64,000 nt of DNA, from contig JAFWNG010000003.1 in assembly GCA_017510405.1 (NCBI GenBank), positions 39,013-103,012 on the forward strand, in the 5' to 3' direction. The notes under the pieces were generated by a model, which saw only the letters and a program-made list of their open reading frames with translations, had not been told where the DNA came from and ran no database searches. This document shows, piece after piece, positions 14,753 to 23,738 of this stretch. The number at the start of each line of letters is the position of its first letter. The stretch's first letter is position 1. A program made the translations under genes and the position numbers. This DNA comes from Solobacterium sp. (lineage in GTDB: Bacteria > Bacillota_I > Bacilli_A > Erysipelotrichales > Erysipelotrichaceae).

Positions 14753-16285
14753 ATGAAGACCAAAGAACTGGAAAACCTGCTTGGAATTACCAAAGAGAAT
14801 CTTCGCTATTATGAAAAAGAAGGACTGCTGTCGCCAGAGCGTCTTGACAACGGCTACCGGGACTACAGCGAAGACGACATCGTACGGCTGAAGAAGATCC
14901 TGGTGATGCGGAAGCTGGGCATCACGATCGCCGAGATCCGCGACGTACTCGAAGAGAAACGGGAACTCAGCAGTGTGCTCTGCGATACCATGGACCGTCT
15001 GGACCGTGAGATCACGTCCATTCAGGAAGCCCGCGCCATGTGCGAAAGGCTTGCGGAAGAGAATATTACGATCGGTGAACTGGACGGAGAGAGGCTGCTG
15101 AGCGAGATCGAAGCGGAACAGGCAGAAGGCGGCCGCTTTGCCGATCTGGCAAAGGACGTACTGTCCAATTCAAAAGAACTGATCACCGAGTCATTCGGCC
15201 ACCTGCAGTTCTTCTTCCCGGTCTTCAAGCCGCTGTTATGGAAGCGGAAACGGAAAGGTTCCGGTGCGCTTGCGGCAGTAATGCTCGTACTGTTCCTGCT
15301 GGCGGGAGGAAATGCCTGCGTACAGGCAAGTTCACGCAACAATATGCCGGACAGACCGTACTTCCTGACCGGTATGCTCGTATTCGCGCTGATCTTCCTG
15401 TTCTGGCTGTTTCTCCGCAACGTCATCTGGTATGCGTCAAAGAAACATCCTGCCCATGAACGGGTGATCGCTGTTACGGGATCGATCCTGTGCGCGCTGC
15501 TGTGCCTTGGTCTCGACTTTGCGGCTGTGCTGCACTGGTCGCATGTTCTGATGTTCCGCAAGAATACCGGCGCCCCGGTCTTCCGGGACGAAGAAGCAAT
15601 GTCCATCCAGGTGAACCGCAACGATGAGATCCCCGGTCCGGACAACGATTTCACATCCTCGCACCAGAGTATGTATTACCGCGCTTACGATCCTTACTAC
15701 ATCAATGCAGTAACACAAGCCATCCGTAACAGCATCCCCACGGGAAAGTGGTCCGTGACCCGTAATGACCTGACGCTTTACGAAAGCCGGCAGCTGCTGA
15801 AAGTGCTCGGCAAGGATCCCGGACCATACTGGCAGATCCTGTGGAACGGGAAAACAGAGGATCCACGAAGCGGCAGGTATACGTTCTTCTACCTGTATGA
15901 AGATGAACAGACGGGATGGATCCTGGACGAACCGGAATATGGTTTATACTACGCGGACGAAGAACTGGTTTACCTCATACAGCATTATGCGGAACACATT
16001 ACGATCGGTCCGGAAGTCGTCGAATCCCTCCGTTTCGTCTTTGAATACGATCCGAAACGGGTATGGCACAACGACATGTATGAAGACGGCCGGTTCGATA
16101 CATACCGTTACCTGACTCTGACGGACATAGAGACCGGCGAAGACGTTACCGAAACATTTATCGAAACATGGAAGCCGGCGTATGAGAACCGGGAGTGGGA
16201 TACGCTGCTTAGCGCGATGGAAACGGTAAAGCAGAGCTGGCGGGAAGAATATGTGCATCCGGAGGACGCGCATTTCGAAGAATAA
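14753..16285 (+). CDS. Membrane-anchored MerR-type regulator with extracytoplasmic domain
   Basis: The 510-residue protein begins with a complete MerR winged helix-turn-helix (ENLLGITKENLRYYEKEGLL, NGYRDYSEDDIVRLKKILVMRKLGITIAEI) and the dimerisation coiled coil to about residue 120. Three hydrophobic segments follow (about residues 170-190, 203-227 and 238-262), and a ~245-residue acidic, aromatic-rich C-terminal domain of unknown type comes last. The topology would put the final domain outside the cell. This makes it a one-component transmembrane sensor-regulator. It is a single gene with its own MerR-type promoter. No target gene besides itself is evident. Confidence 0.85.
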   Translation: MKTKELENLLGITKENLRYYEKEGLLSPERLDNGYRDYSEDDIVRLKKILVMRKLGITIAEIRDVLEEKRELSSVLCDTMDRLDREITSIQEARAMCERLAEENITIGELDGERLLSEIEAEQAEGGRFADLAKDVLSNSKELITESFGHLQFFFPVFKPLLWKRKRKGSGALAAVMLVLFLLAGGNACVQASSRNNMPDRPYFLTGMLVFALIFLFWLFLRNVIWYASKKHPAHERVIAVTGSILCALLCLGLDFAAVLHWSHVLMFRKNTGAPVFRDEEAMSIQVNRNDEIPGPDNDFTSSHQSMYYRAYDPYYINAVTQAIRNSIPTGKWSVTRNDLTLYESRQLLKVLGKDPGPYWQILWNGKTEDPRSGRYTFFYLYEDEQTGWILDEPEYGLYYADEELVYLIQHYAEHITIGPEVVESLRFVFEYDPKRVWHNDMYEDGRFDTYRYLTLTDIETGEDVTETFIETWKPAYENREWDTLLSAMETVKQSWREEYVHPEDAHFEE

Positions 16286-16307
16286 GAAAAAAAGAGCCGG
16301 AGCTCTT
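16285..16307 (-). terminator. Terminator of the minus-strand acylphosphatase gene
   Basis: AAGAGC-loop-GCTCTT stem followed on the minus strand by TTTTTTT; the hairpin overlaps the acylphosphatase stop codon. Confidence 0.75.
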
Positions 16308-16581
16308 AATAATAGTGATAGCGGAATTTCGTTTCGCCTTCGACGACGGCGGTCGGTTTGACGGAGATATTATCTACCCGGATGAACCGGTCGCCTTTCT
16401 GCACTTCGGCGAGGAATGCGTCGATCTCGGCTTCTTCTCCCTGCACAAACATCTCCACCATGCCGTTGGACAGGTTGCGCACGGAACCGGTGAGACGGTG
16501 GCGCTGGGCATGGATCGTCGCAAAGCCGCGGAATCCCACGCCCTGTACGCGTCCTTCCACGATGACAAGATAACGTTTCAT
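16306..16581 (-). CDS. acyP: Acylphosphatase, first copy
   Basis: The 91-residue enzyme hydrolyses carboxyl-phosphate bonds. The phosphate-binding loop GRVQGVGFRGFA contains the catalytic Arg, and the catalytic Asn is in SVRNLSNG. The start is at the strong AGGAGG eight bases upstream; the longer open frame has no ribosome site. A minus-strand TATAAT (16603-16608) gives a short leader. A second, diverged copy lies at 40352-40627. Confidence 0.93.
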   Translation of the reverse strand: MKRYLVIVEGRVQGVGFRGFATIHAQRHRLTGSVRNLSNGMVEMFVQGEEAEIDAFLAEVQKGDRFIRVDNISVKPTAVVEGETKFRYHYY

Positions 16582-16602
16582 ACAGTACCTCCTGCTGACT
16601 GT

Positions 16603-16634
16603 ATTATAGCAATTCTTTGCGATTGGCGTATAAT
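16603..16634. promoter_or_regulatory. Back-to-back -10 boxes of acyP and the S51-like gene
   Basis: TATAAT on the minus strand (16603-16608) points to acyP, and TATAAT on the plus strand (16629-16634) to the gene at 16661. The promoters overlap, so they may exclude each other. Confidence 0.55.
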
Positions 16635-16660
16635 TGTACTGCCTGTGAGGTGACTGAAAT

Positions 16661-17368
16661 ATGACCAATGTATTGCTGAATGTATCCAATTTCCATGAAT
16701 CCTGGGCATATGAGGCACTTGCCCCGTATCTGAACCGGGACAGCCGTGTGCTGATCCTGCCGCTGTCCTATCAGGAAGGCTGGATCACCGACGCGATGGA
16801 ATGGCGCGAGCGGTATGGAAAGGGAACAGAGCTGTACGATGAACTGGTGGAGCCGTTCTTCATGTACGGCGTAAAAGAAAAGAATATAAACTGGATCAAC
16901 TACTACGAAGATACCGAAGAAAGCGCAGCCCGCAAGATCGGACAGGCGGACGTGCTGTTCTTTACGGGCGGCTACCCGGACTGGATGATGCAGAGACTGT
17001 ATGATCTCGGCATTCAGCAGGCAATACGGGACTTTGACGGTGTTGTCATGGGAACAAGTGCCGGAGCCCTGATCCAGCTGGATGAGTTCCATCTGACGCC
17101 GGAAGACGATTATGAATACCAGTACCAGGAAGGACTGGGTCTGCTGTCCGGCTTTGATATCGAAGTGCATTACGAAGACAGTCCCGAGCATATCCTGTCC
17201 CTGATCCGGGCACTGGAAGACACCGGAAAGACGATCGTCGTTCTTCCGGACAAGGCAGGCATTCTGATCGATGAGGGAAGATTCGATCTGCTCGGAGAAG
17301 CGTTCCTTCTCGACGTCAATGATCTTGATGAACTGTATCAGGCGTACGATTCTCTGACCGGGTGGTGA
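16661..17368 (+). CDS. Peptidase S51-like / type 1 GATase-like protein
   Basis: The 235-residue protein has the flavodoxin-like fold of dipeptidase E and cyanophycinase. The nucleophile Ser133 is in VVMGTSAGALIQL, and the preceding VLFFTGGYPDWMMQRL is the typical Gly-Gly loop. His in VHYEDSPEH could complete the catalytic site. Substrate may be an Asp-dipeptide, but this is not certain. The ribosome site is GAGGTG. Its 3' end overlaps that of the convergent trmO by 53 bases. Confidence 0.8.
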   Translation: MTNVLLNVSNFHESWAYEALAPYLNRDSRVLILPLSYQEGWITDAMEWRERYGKGTELYDELVEPFFMYGVKEKNINWINYYEDTEESAARKIGQADVLFFTGGYPDWMMQRLYDLGIQQAIRDFDGVVMGTSAGALIQLDEFHLTPEDDYEYQYQEGLGLLSGFDIEVHYEDSPEHILSLIRALEDTGKTIVVLPDKAGILIDEGRFDLLGEAFLLDVNDLDELYQAYDSLTGW

Positions 17369-18035
17369 TCTCGGTTACTGTTGCCGACGTGTCATCGGCG
17401 CGGAAGCGCACTTCATAACGTCCGTAGGCAAAGCCGTAGATCTTTTCCGGATCATGGTGGAAGCCGGGACGGGGATCCTGGGAAAGGATCTCTGTCAGTT
17501 CATTGCGCAGTGTTTCATCCAAAGCAGGTTCTTCGGGAAAGAAGACCTGTTTTCTTATGATGCGGGTATTTGCTGTAAAGCCTTCCGAAGCATCCGGGAT
17601 ACTGTCGCTGTAGGGAATGTACGGCTTGATGTCATAGACCGGGGTGCCGTTCTTCAGATCGGCACCGGATACATCGATCACAATGCCGGTTTTTTCTTTT
17701 CGCACGGCAAGGATCTTCACGGCAGAAAGTCCAAGCGGATTGGGACGGAAGGGGGCACGCGTAGCGAATACGCCGAGACGCACGTTTCCGCCGAGCCGCG
17801 GCGGACGGACAGTCTGGTTCCAGCCTTCCTCAAAATGATCGCTGAAGCCCCAGATCAGCCACAGATGACTGAACTGCTCCAGTCCCTTTACCGCTGCTTC
17901 GGATGAATACTCCGGTTCGAAGACAATGGTGGAAGTGACTGAGGGGGCGAGGCTGCTCTGCCGTGGAACAGCAAAAGAAGTGATATAGGGACTGCGCACA
18001 TAGGCAATCGGTCTGATCGTAATCGTATGTTCCAT
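17316..18035 (-). CDS. trmO: tRNA (N6-threonylcarbamoyladenosine37-N6)-methyltransferase
   Basis: The 239-residue protein has the TsaA/TrmO beta-barrel: the N-terminal RPIAYVRSPY, then FSHLWLIWGF, and the AdoMet-linked TRAPFRPNPLGLSAVKI, ending with the GADLKNGTPVYDIKPYIPYSDS stretch. It converts t6A to m6t6A in tRNA-Thr. A C-terminal extension (about residues 170-230) is the domain also seen in full-length TrmO. No Shine-Dalgarno is present; TATAAT ends exactly 6 bases before the ATG, so the mRNA is probably leaderless. Its 3' end runs into the convergent gene. Confidence 0.92.
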   Translation of the reverse strand: MEHTITIRPIAYVRSPYITSFAVPRQSSLAPSVTSTIVFEPEYSSEAAVKGLEQFSHLWLIWGFSDHFEEGWNQTVRPPRLGGNVRLGVFATRAPFRPNPLGLSAVKILAVRKEKTGIVIDVSGADLKNGTPVYDIKPYIPYSDSIPDASEGFTANTRIIRKQVFFPEEPALDETLRNELTEILSQDPRPGFHHDPEKIYGFAYGRYEVRFRADDTSATVTEITTRSENRTPDTVHQDH

Positions 18036-18041
18036 GCCTGC

Positions 18042-18047
18042 ATTATA
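18042..18047 (-). promoter_or_regulatory. -10 box placing trmO start codon at +1
   Basis: Minus-strand TATAAT, then GCAGGC, then ATG. The spacing puts the A of the start codon at the usual transcription start. Confidence 0.6.
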
Positions 18048-18086
18048 ACCCATTGCCGGCACTGCCAAAAATGCGAACTGAAAGAC

Positions 18087-18104
18087 GTTACGGATACCCG
18101 TAAC
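18087..18104 (+). promoter_or_regulatory. Operator-like dyad before the OFA transporter
   Basis: GTTACGGATACCCGTAAC is an 18-bp dyad with only the central bases unpaired. A -10 (TACAAT, 18118-18123) lies 13 bases downstream, so the dyad covers the -35 region, where no good hexamer is present. Confidence 0.55.
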
Positions 18105-18147
18105 AATGAGAATCCTGTACAATAAAAACAGTAAAGGAAGGAATACT

Positions 18148-19392
18148 ATGAAGAAATCCGGTTTTCAGTATGTTTTCGTCATGATCGCCATGTGCGGTCT
18201 TGTCGGCGCAGCTGTCGGTATCTGCAGCGGCAGTGCCGGTCTTTTCTACAGTTTCATTTCAAAAGAGCTGGGTCTGTCCAGCGGATCGGTGTCTCTCATG
18301 TATACGATCCAGGCGATGATCGGTGCTGTGGCGGGACTGTTCGTACCGCGGATCCTGAAAAAACCAGGCATGCTCAAGCCGCTGATCTTTGCCGGCACAG
18401 CCCTGATGGCAGGCGGAACATTCCTGCTGTCGCTGGCAGGCAATATCTTCACGCTGTATGCCTTCAGTATTATCCGCGGCATCGGTTCCGGCATGATGAG
18501 CTTCGTTCTGGCAACGACCGTGATCAATAACTGGTTCTATGCCCGCAACGGTCTGATGGTATCCATTGCCATGGCGTTCAGCGGGATCCCGAATGTCCTG
18601 CTGTCCAATGTGTTTACAAGCTACATCTCGGCGCATGGATGGCGCAGCGGCTATGTTTTCGTCACCTTTGTCCTTCTGGCATTCTGTCTGCCGGCAGTGC
18701 TTCTGCCGGTATCCCTGCGGCCGCAGCAGAAAGGACTGGAAGCGTACGGCTATGAAGACTATGTGAAATACCGTGAAGCCAATCCGGACAAAGTCGTCGT
18801 ACAGGCCGGAACGGATCATATTCCGCTCATTTCGCCGCAGATGGCAGCGCTCATGCTGTTTACCGTGAACGTGTGCATCATTGCCGGTTTCCTGCAGCAG
18901 ATGCCGAGCTTCGCCGTATCCATCGGTATGACGGCTGCGATCGGTGCCTCCATGGCATCCGCCGCAAGTCTCTCGAATATTCTTTCCAAGCTCATGTACG
19001 GTGTTCTGACGGACAAGATCGGGCCGCATAAGTCTTCTCTGCTCTGTGCCGGGATCAACATTGTATCCATCTTCATCCTGATGTTCATCCGCACACCGAT
19101 CACTGTTGTGCTTGGTGCGTTCATGTACGGCTTCTCATTTGCCAACAGCGCCACCGCTATGTCGGTACTGACCAGGGAGACCTTCGGCATTGAAAACTAC
19201 ACCCGCGTCTATCCGCTGATCAGCTTTGCCGGGAGTTCCGCCAATGCGCTCGGCGTTACGCTGCTCGGTATGGTGTTTGACAGCACCGGATCATATACGG
19301 CAGTATTCCTGCTTCTGCTGATCCTGCAGCTGCTCGTCGTTCTGTATACGATCGGGCTTATGAAACTCAGAAATACAAAAACTGCCGCATAA
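18148..19392 (+). CDS. MFS transporter, oxalate/formate antiporter-like family
   Basis: The 414-residue protein has 12 predicted helices and the OFA-type features GGTFLLSLAGN, IRGIGSGMMSFVLATTVINNWFYARNGLMVSIAMAFSGIP and ILSKLMYGVLTDKIGPHK. Members carry small carboxylates, but many in gut Bacillota have unknown substrates. The start follows AAAGGAAGG. The gene for the large secreted protein starts 16 bases downstream, with no terminator between, so co-transcription is likely though a functional link is unclear. Confidence 0.85.
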   Translation: MKKSGFQYVFVMIAMCGLVGAAVGICSGSAGLFYSFISKELGLSSGSVSLMYTIQAMIGAVAGLFVPRILKKPGMLKPLIFAGTALMAGGTFLLSLAGNIFTLYAFSIIRGIGSGMMSFVLATTVINNWFYARNGLMVSIAMAFSGIPNVLLSNVFTSYISAHGWRSGYVFVTFVLLAFCLPAVLLPVSLRPQQKGLEAYGYEDYVKYREANPDKVVVQAGTDHIPLISPQMAALMLFTVNVCIIAGFLQQMPSFAVSIGMTAAIGASMASAASLSNILSKLMYGVLTDKIGPHKSSLLCAGINIVSIFILMFIRTPITVVLGAFMYGFSFANSATAMSVLTRETFGIENYTRVYPLISFAGSSANALGVTLLGMVFDSTGSYTAVFLLLLILQLLVVLYTIGLMKLRNTKTAA

Positions 19393-19408
19393 CGGTATCG
19401 GAGGAACT

Positions 19409-22400
19409 ATGAAAATCACACGCAGACTGATCCAGATCCTGCTAACGCTTATTCTTTCATTCACGATGCTTCCGCAGCGCGTTATGGCGGACGAAGAACG
19501 TGAAGAGACTTTTACATGGTATAACCCGCTTTACTACGACGGCGAACAGGCGGAACCGCTGAACAGCGGCGATGCCGCTGCTGCGGTCGATGCCTCTGCT
19601 GTCCAGACCGTACGCAATCATCTGAAAGCACGCCATACAAACTTTGTCGTCGGTTATCCTGACGGGGCACTGCCGGACACGAAAGAACTGATGAATCAGG
19701 CAATGGCGCATACCGGACAGCCGACAGAGGGAGATTATCTGAAATGGCAGTTTGGTCAGTGGAATTCCAGCGTCAGGTACTCTCCGGCCGGTGATGGCTA
19801 TGGAAGAAATATCCAGATCACATATACAGTACAGTATTATACCAACGCTTCCCAGGAAGCGCAGGTAGATGCTGCGGTATCAGAACTGCTGGAAGAACTG
19901 GCGCTCGATGGTTACAGCGATTATGCCAAAGTCAAAGCGGTTTATGACTGGATGGCAGATAACATCTCCTATGCGATGGATTATCAGACCAATCCGCAGG
20001 ATATCAATCATACTGCCTACGGTGCGATCATACGCCGGGTATGCGTCTGTCAGGGCTATGCGGTACTGTTCTACCGCCTGATGTGCACGCTCGGGATCGA
20101 CTGCCGTCTGATCTCCGGCATCGGCAACGGCGGCGGTCATGCGTGGAATATCGTAAAACTCGGTGATCTTTACTACGATCTGGATGTCACATGGGCATCC
20201 ACGGCGCATAACAAGCCGGCGTTCTTCCTGCGCGGAACAGACTATTTCGATGATCATGATCCGGACGATGAATACGATAGCGCGGAGTTCTATGCGGTCT
20301 ATCCGCTGTCGCCGGATGACTATCTGCCGACGGAAGACGACTATAAGATCTCGGTAACGGATCTGATTCTGGAACCGGAGTCTCTGGAACTGGATGTGGA
20401 TGAGACCGCTGTTCTCACGGCAGAGGTAATGCCGGAAAAAGCGACGGATAAGACCGTTACATGGGTCTCGGATGATCCGTCTGTGGCATCGGTCTCTGCG
20501 AATGGAACGGTGACAGCGATAGCCCCGGGCGAAACGGTGATCCGGGCATCCGCCGGGAATATTTCAAAAGAATGTACGGTGACTGTCCGTGCACCTGAGG
20601 AAAAGGAAATTGCCTACGCTGCAATCGATACACAGAAGAAGCAGGGGATCTTCTTCCGCAGTCACACCAGCCTGCTTTCAAAAGAGCAGGAGATCGACGT
20701 GGAGGATATTCTCGGCAATGTCTATCATGTAAAGCTTCTCACCAGTGACGCGGACGGCGATCGTCTGGAAGACGGCCTGGCCAACGACGCGTCTCTGTAT
20801 GCCATGTTTGCCGGCAGCGGACTGCCGTGCGAAAGCATCGCGGCTGCCCCGGAACAGACGATCCGTCTCTGCCAGTCGATGGCAGGCTGGTTCATGGATC
20901 TGAGTTCTCTGAGAGAGTTTGACGGGACCGGTCTTGACACGGCAGCGGTCGTCGATATGCGTTCGCTGTTTGCCGGCGATTCCGTACTGACAAATGCGGA
21001 TCTTACCGGTTTCGATACTGCATCGGTTCTGTACTTCCAGGAGATGTTCAAAGACTGCGGCAGTCTGAAAGAACTGGATCTGTCTTCCTTTGATACATCT
21101 TCCGCAAAGAATATGAAAGATATGTTTGCCGGCTGCACGGCTCTGGAATCCGTGACGCTGGGAAAGGGATTCACGGTGTGGAACGCGGATGCCCGGCTTC
21201 CGGAAGGCATCTGGACAAACGGATCATTATATAAAACAGAAAAAGAGCTTCAGACGGAATACCCGGCGCATGCGGCAGAGTGGCAGGGCACATGGACGCG
21301 TCTTCCGGCATTTACAGTCGTCTGGAACTGGTCCGAAAACCTTACGGAAGCCACCGCATCGACAGTGCTTTCCGACGGAACAGTGCTCCTGACGGTCACT
21401 GCGGAAGTGACGCTGAAGGATGTTCCTGCAGAATGCGAAAAAGACGGTTCACGCACGGCTTCGGCAAAAGCAGTACTGTTTGATGTCGAATATACCGATA
21501 CGCGTTCAATGGTGCTGAAAGCTACCGGACATGACTGGCAGAAGCCGTCCTATGTATGGTCCAAGAGTTATAACACATGTACAGCCACAGCGGTCTGTGC
21601 CCATGACGGCAGTCACGTACTGACGGAAACAGCAGACGCTGTCCGCACCGTGATCAGAGAACCGGGCTGTGAGACCGAGGGAACGGTTCAGTACAAGGCA
21701 TCTTTCAAATCACAGGTATTTACCGAACAGACGGCTGAAGATACGATCGCTGCGCTCGGTCACGACTGGTCGGATTGGCAGACGGTCAAAGAACCGACGG
21801 AAGAAGCACCTGGTCTGGAAGAAAGAACATGTTCCCGCTGCGGTGAAAAGGAACAGAGAGAGATACCGCCGCTCGCCCATGTCCATAAACTGATCCACTT
21901 TGACGCAGAAGATGCGTTATGTGAAAAAGACGGACATATCGAATACTGGCAGTGTGAGACTTGCGGACGCTGCTACAGGGATGCCGAAGCGGAAAACGAG
22001 ATCTCCCTGGAAGATACGATCATTCCGGCACTCGGCCATGACTGGCATAAGCAGTCTTATGTATGGTCCAAGAGCTATAACACATGTACGGCAACAGCAG
22101 TCTGTTCGCATGACAGCAGCCATGTTCTCACAGAAACAGTCGACTCTGTACGCACTGTGATCAAAGAGGCAGGCTGTGAGACGGAAGGAATAGTACAGTA
22201 TAAAGCGACATTCAAATCCCCGGTATTTGCCGAGCAGACAGTCGAGGATACGATCTCTCCGCTTGGTCATGACTGGCAGAAGCCGACCTATGTATGGTCC
22301 AAGAGCTACGGTACCTGTACAGCCACGGCAGTCTGTTCGCATGACAGCAGTCACGTTCTGACAGAAACAGTGGATTCTGTACTCACTGTGATCAAAGAGG

Positions 22401-23635
22401 CAGGCTGTGAGACCGAAGGAACAGTTCAGTACAAGGCCGCATTCAAATCTACAGTGTTTACAGAGCAGACAGCCGAAGATACGATCTCTCCGCTTGGTCA
22501 TGACTGGAGCGACTGGACTGTTGTGAAGGAACCGACCGAAACAGAACCGGGTCTGCGGCAGAGGACATGCCGCAGATGCGGAGAAACAGAAACGGAAGAG
22601 ATCCCGCCGACAGGACAGGGAACGGTACATGTCACAGGTGTCGAACTGAATAAGAACGAACTGACACTGAGAGTTGGAAAGAGTGAAAAACTGACGGCGA
22701 CCGTACTGCCCGCAGACGCGGAAGACAAGACCGTCACATGGTCCAGCAGTGACCCGACCGCGGTGACTGTTGATGAAAACGGCAGAGTGACTGCGGTGAA
22801 AGACAATGGCATCGAACAGCCGTCAGAGGCAGTCATCACCGTCACCACAAAGGACGGCGGCTATACCGCATCCTGCACCGTGACCGTGGAAGATCCGATC
22901 AACCAGTTTGTAAGACGTCTGTACCGGCTTTGCTTCGACCGTGAAGCAGAAGAGAGCGGATTCAATACCTGGACGACCGTACTGAAGAACCGTTCCTATA
23001 CGGCTGCACGGGCAGTCGTGGGATTCTTCCTGAGTGATGAAATGAAAGCACTTGATCTTGAACCGGAAGAGTTCGTGGAGAGATGCTATCTGGTCATGAT
23101 GGACCGTGAAAGTGACGAAGGCGGAATGAAGACATGGTCAGACCGTCTGAGAGCAGGCATGTCGGAACTGTATATCCTGTTAGGATTCATCGGCAGCGGT
23201 GAGTTCCAGGCGATCTGCGCAGACACCGGCATCGAAGTCGGAACGATCAAGATCACAGAGGCAAGAGATATGAACTTCGGCATCACGGCGTTCGTATCGA
23301 GATGCTATACAGAAGTGCTGGAAAGAACAGCAGAAGCGGAAGGACTGAATACCTGGTGCGGATACATCTTCAAGGATGCGAACCGGAAAGCAAATGCGAT
23401 CTGGGTGGCATCGAACGGATTCTTCCACAGCCCGGAATACCGTGCGAAACACACCAGCAACGCCCAGTACGTGCATACCCTGTACAGGACGTTCCTGGGA
23501 CGCGATGAAGACGAAGCGGGATACAACATGTGGACAGGTCTGCTCGCAAAAGGAAAGAGCCGCGATGAAGTCATGATGGGCTTTGCAAACAGCAGTGAGT
23601 TTGCGGAGATCATGAAGTCATACGGGATCCAGTAA
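19409..23635 (+). CDS. Secreted transglutaminase-like, Big2, BspA-like, DUF4214 protein
   Basis: This 1408-residue protein begins with a signal peptide (cut after Ala27, VMA). A transglutaminase/protease-like domain spans about residues 160-275, with the triad Cys214 (VCQGYA), His244 (GGHAWN) and Asp259 (DVTW). Next come a Big2 Ig-like domain (about 312-394), a short BspA-type block (FDTASVLYFQEMF, FDTSSAKNMKDMF, about 510-590), and repeated ~77-residue modules with the phrases GHDW, YVWSKSY and C-x-x-CG (about 705-1070). A second Big2 follows (~1075-1160), and four DUF4214 copies close the protein (~1165-1408). It has no LPXTG, so DUF4214 may hold it to the surface. Confidence 0.9.
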   Translation: MKITRRLIQILLTLILSFTMLPQRVMADEEREETFTWYNPLYYDGEQAEPLNSGDAAAAVDASAVQTVRNHLKARHTNFVVGYPDGALPDTKELMNQAMAHTGQPTEGDYLKWQFGQWNSSVRYSPAGDGYGRNIQITYTVQYYTNASQEAQVDAAVSELLEELALDGYSDYAKVKAVYDWMADNISYAMDYQTNPQDINHTAYGAIIRRVCVCQGYAVLFYRLMCTLGIDCRLISGIGNGGGHAWNIVKLGDLYYDLDVTWASTAHNKPAFFLRGTDYFDDHDPDDEYDSAEFYAVYPLSPDDYLPTEDDYKISVTDLILEPESLELDVDETAVLTAEVMPEKATDKTVTWVSDDPSVASVSANGTVTAIAPGETVIRASAGNISKECTVTVRAPEEKEIAYAAIDTQKKQGIFFRSHTSLLSKEQEIDVEDILGNVYHVKLLTSDADGDRLEDGLANDASLYAMFAGSGLPCESIAAAPEQTIRLCQSMAGWFMDLSSLREFDGTGLDTAAVVDMRSLFAGDSVLTNADLTGFDTASVLYFQEMFKDCGSLKELDLSSFDTSSAKNMKDMFAGCTALESVTLGKGFTVWNADARLPEGIWTNGSLYKTEKELQTEYPAHAAEWQGTWTRLPAFTVVWNWSENLTEATASTVLSDGTVLLTVTAEVTLKDVPAECEKDGSRTASAKAVLFDVEYTDTRSMVLKATGHDWQKPSYVWSKSYNTCTATAVCAHDGSHVLTETADAVRTVIREPGCETEGTVQYKASFKSQVFTEQTAEDTIAALGHDWSDWQTVKEPTEEAPGLEERTCSRCGEKEQREIPPLAHVHKLIHFDAEDALCEKDGHIEYWQCETCGRCYRDAEAENEISLEDTIIPALGHDWHKQSYVWSKSYNTCTATAVCSHDSSHVLTETVDSVRTVIKEAGCETEGIVQYKATFKSPVFAEQTVEDTISPLGHDWQKPTYVWSKSYGTCTATAVCSHDSSHVLTETVDSVLTVIKEAGCETEGTVQYKAAFKSTVFTEQTAEDTISPLGHDWSDWTVVKEPTETEPGLRQRTCRRCGETETEEIPPTGQGTVHVTGVELNKNELTLRVGKSEKLTATVLPADAEDKTVTWSSSDPTAVTVDENGRVTAVKDNGIEQPSEAVITVTTKDGGYTASCTVTVEDPINQFVRRLYRLCFDREAEESGFNTWTTVLKNRSYTAARAVVGFFLSDEMKALDLEPEEFVERCYLVMMDRESDEGGMKTWSDRLRAGMSELYILLGFIGSGEFQAICADTGIEVGTIKITEARDMNFGITAFVSRCYTEVLERTAEAEGLNTWCGYIFKDANRKANAIWVASNGFFHSPEYRAKHTSNAQYVHTLYRTFLGRDEDEAGYNMWTGLLAKGKSRDEVMMGFANSSEFAEIMKSYGIQ
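21530..22560 (+). repeat. In-gene repeat, ~231-bp GHDW/YVWSKSY modules
   Basis: Modules start with the same DNA phrase (catgactggca) at 21530, 22037 and 22268; the last two are 231 bp apart and nearly identical at the DNA level. Shorter GHDWSDW + C-x-x-CGE modules are placed between them. This indicates duplication inside the gene. Confidence 0.85.
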
Positions 23636-23646
23636 GAATCACATAA

Positions 23647-23680
23647 GGAGACAGGAAGACAAGCTTTCTGTCTCTTTTCT
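23647..23680 (+). terminator. Terminator after the transglutaminase-like gene
   Basis: GAGACAG / CTGTCTC stem followed by TTTTCTT. Confidence 0.7.
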
Positions 23681-23708
23681 TGCAGGAACAGCCAAAATAC
23701 ACTAGATT
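23680..23708 (+). promoter_or_regulatory. Promoter of the lipoprotein gene
   Basis: TTGCAG (23680-23685), 17-base spacer, TAGATT (23703-23708). Confidence 0.5.
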
Positions 23709-23738
23709 GAACGTATAGGAAAAACGGAGGATCCCGCC

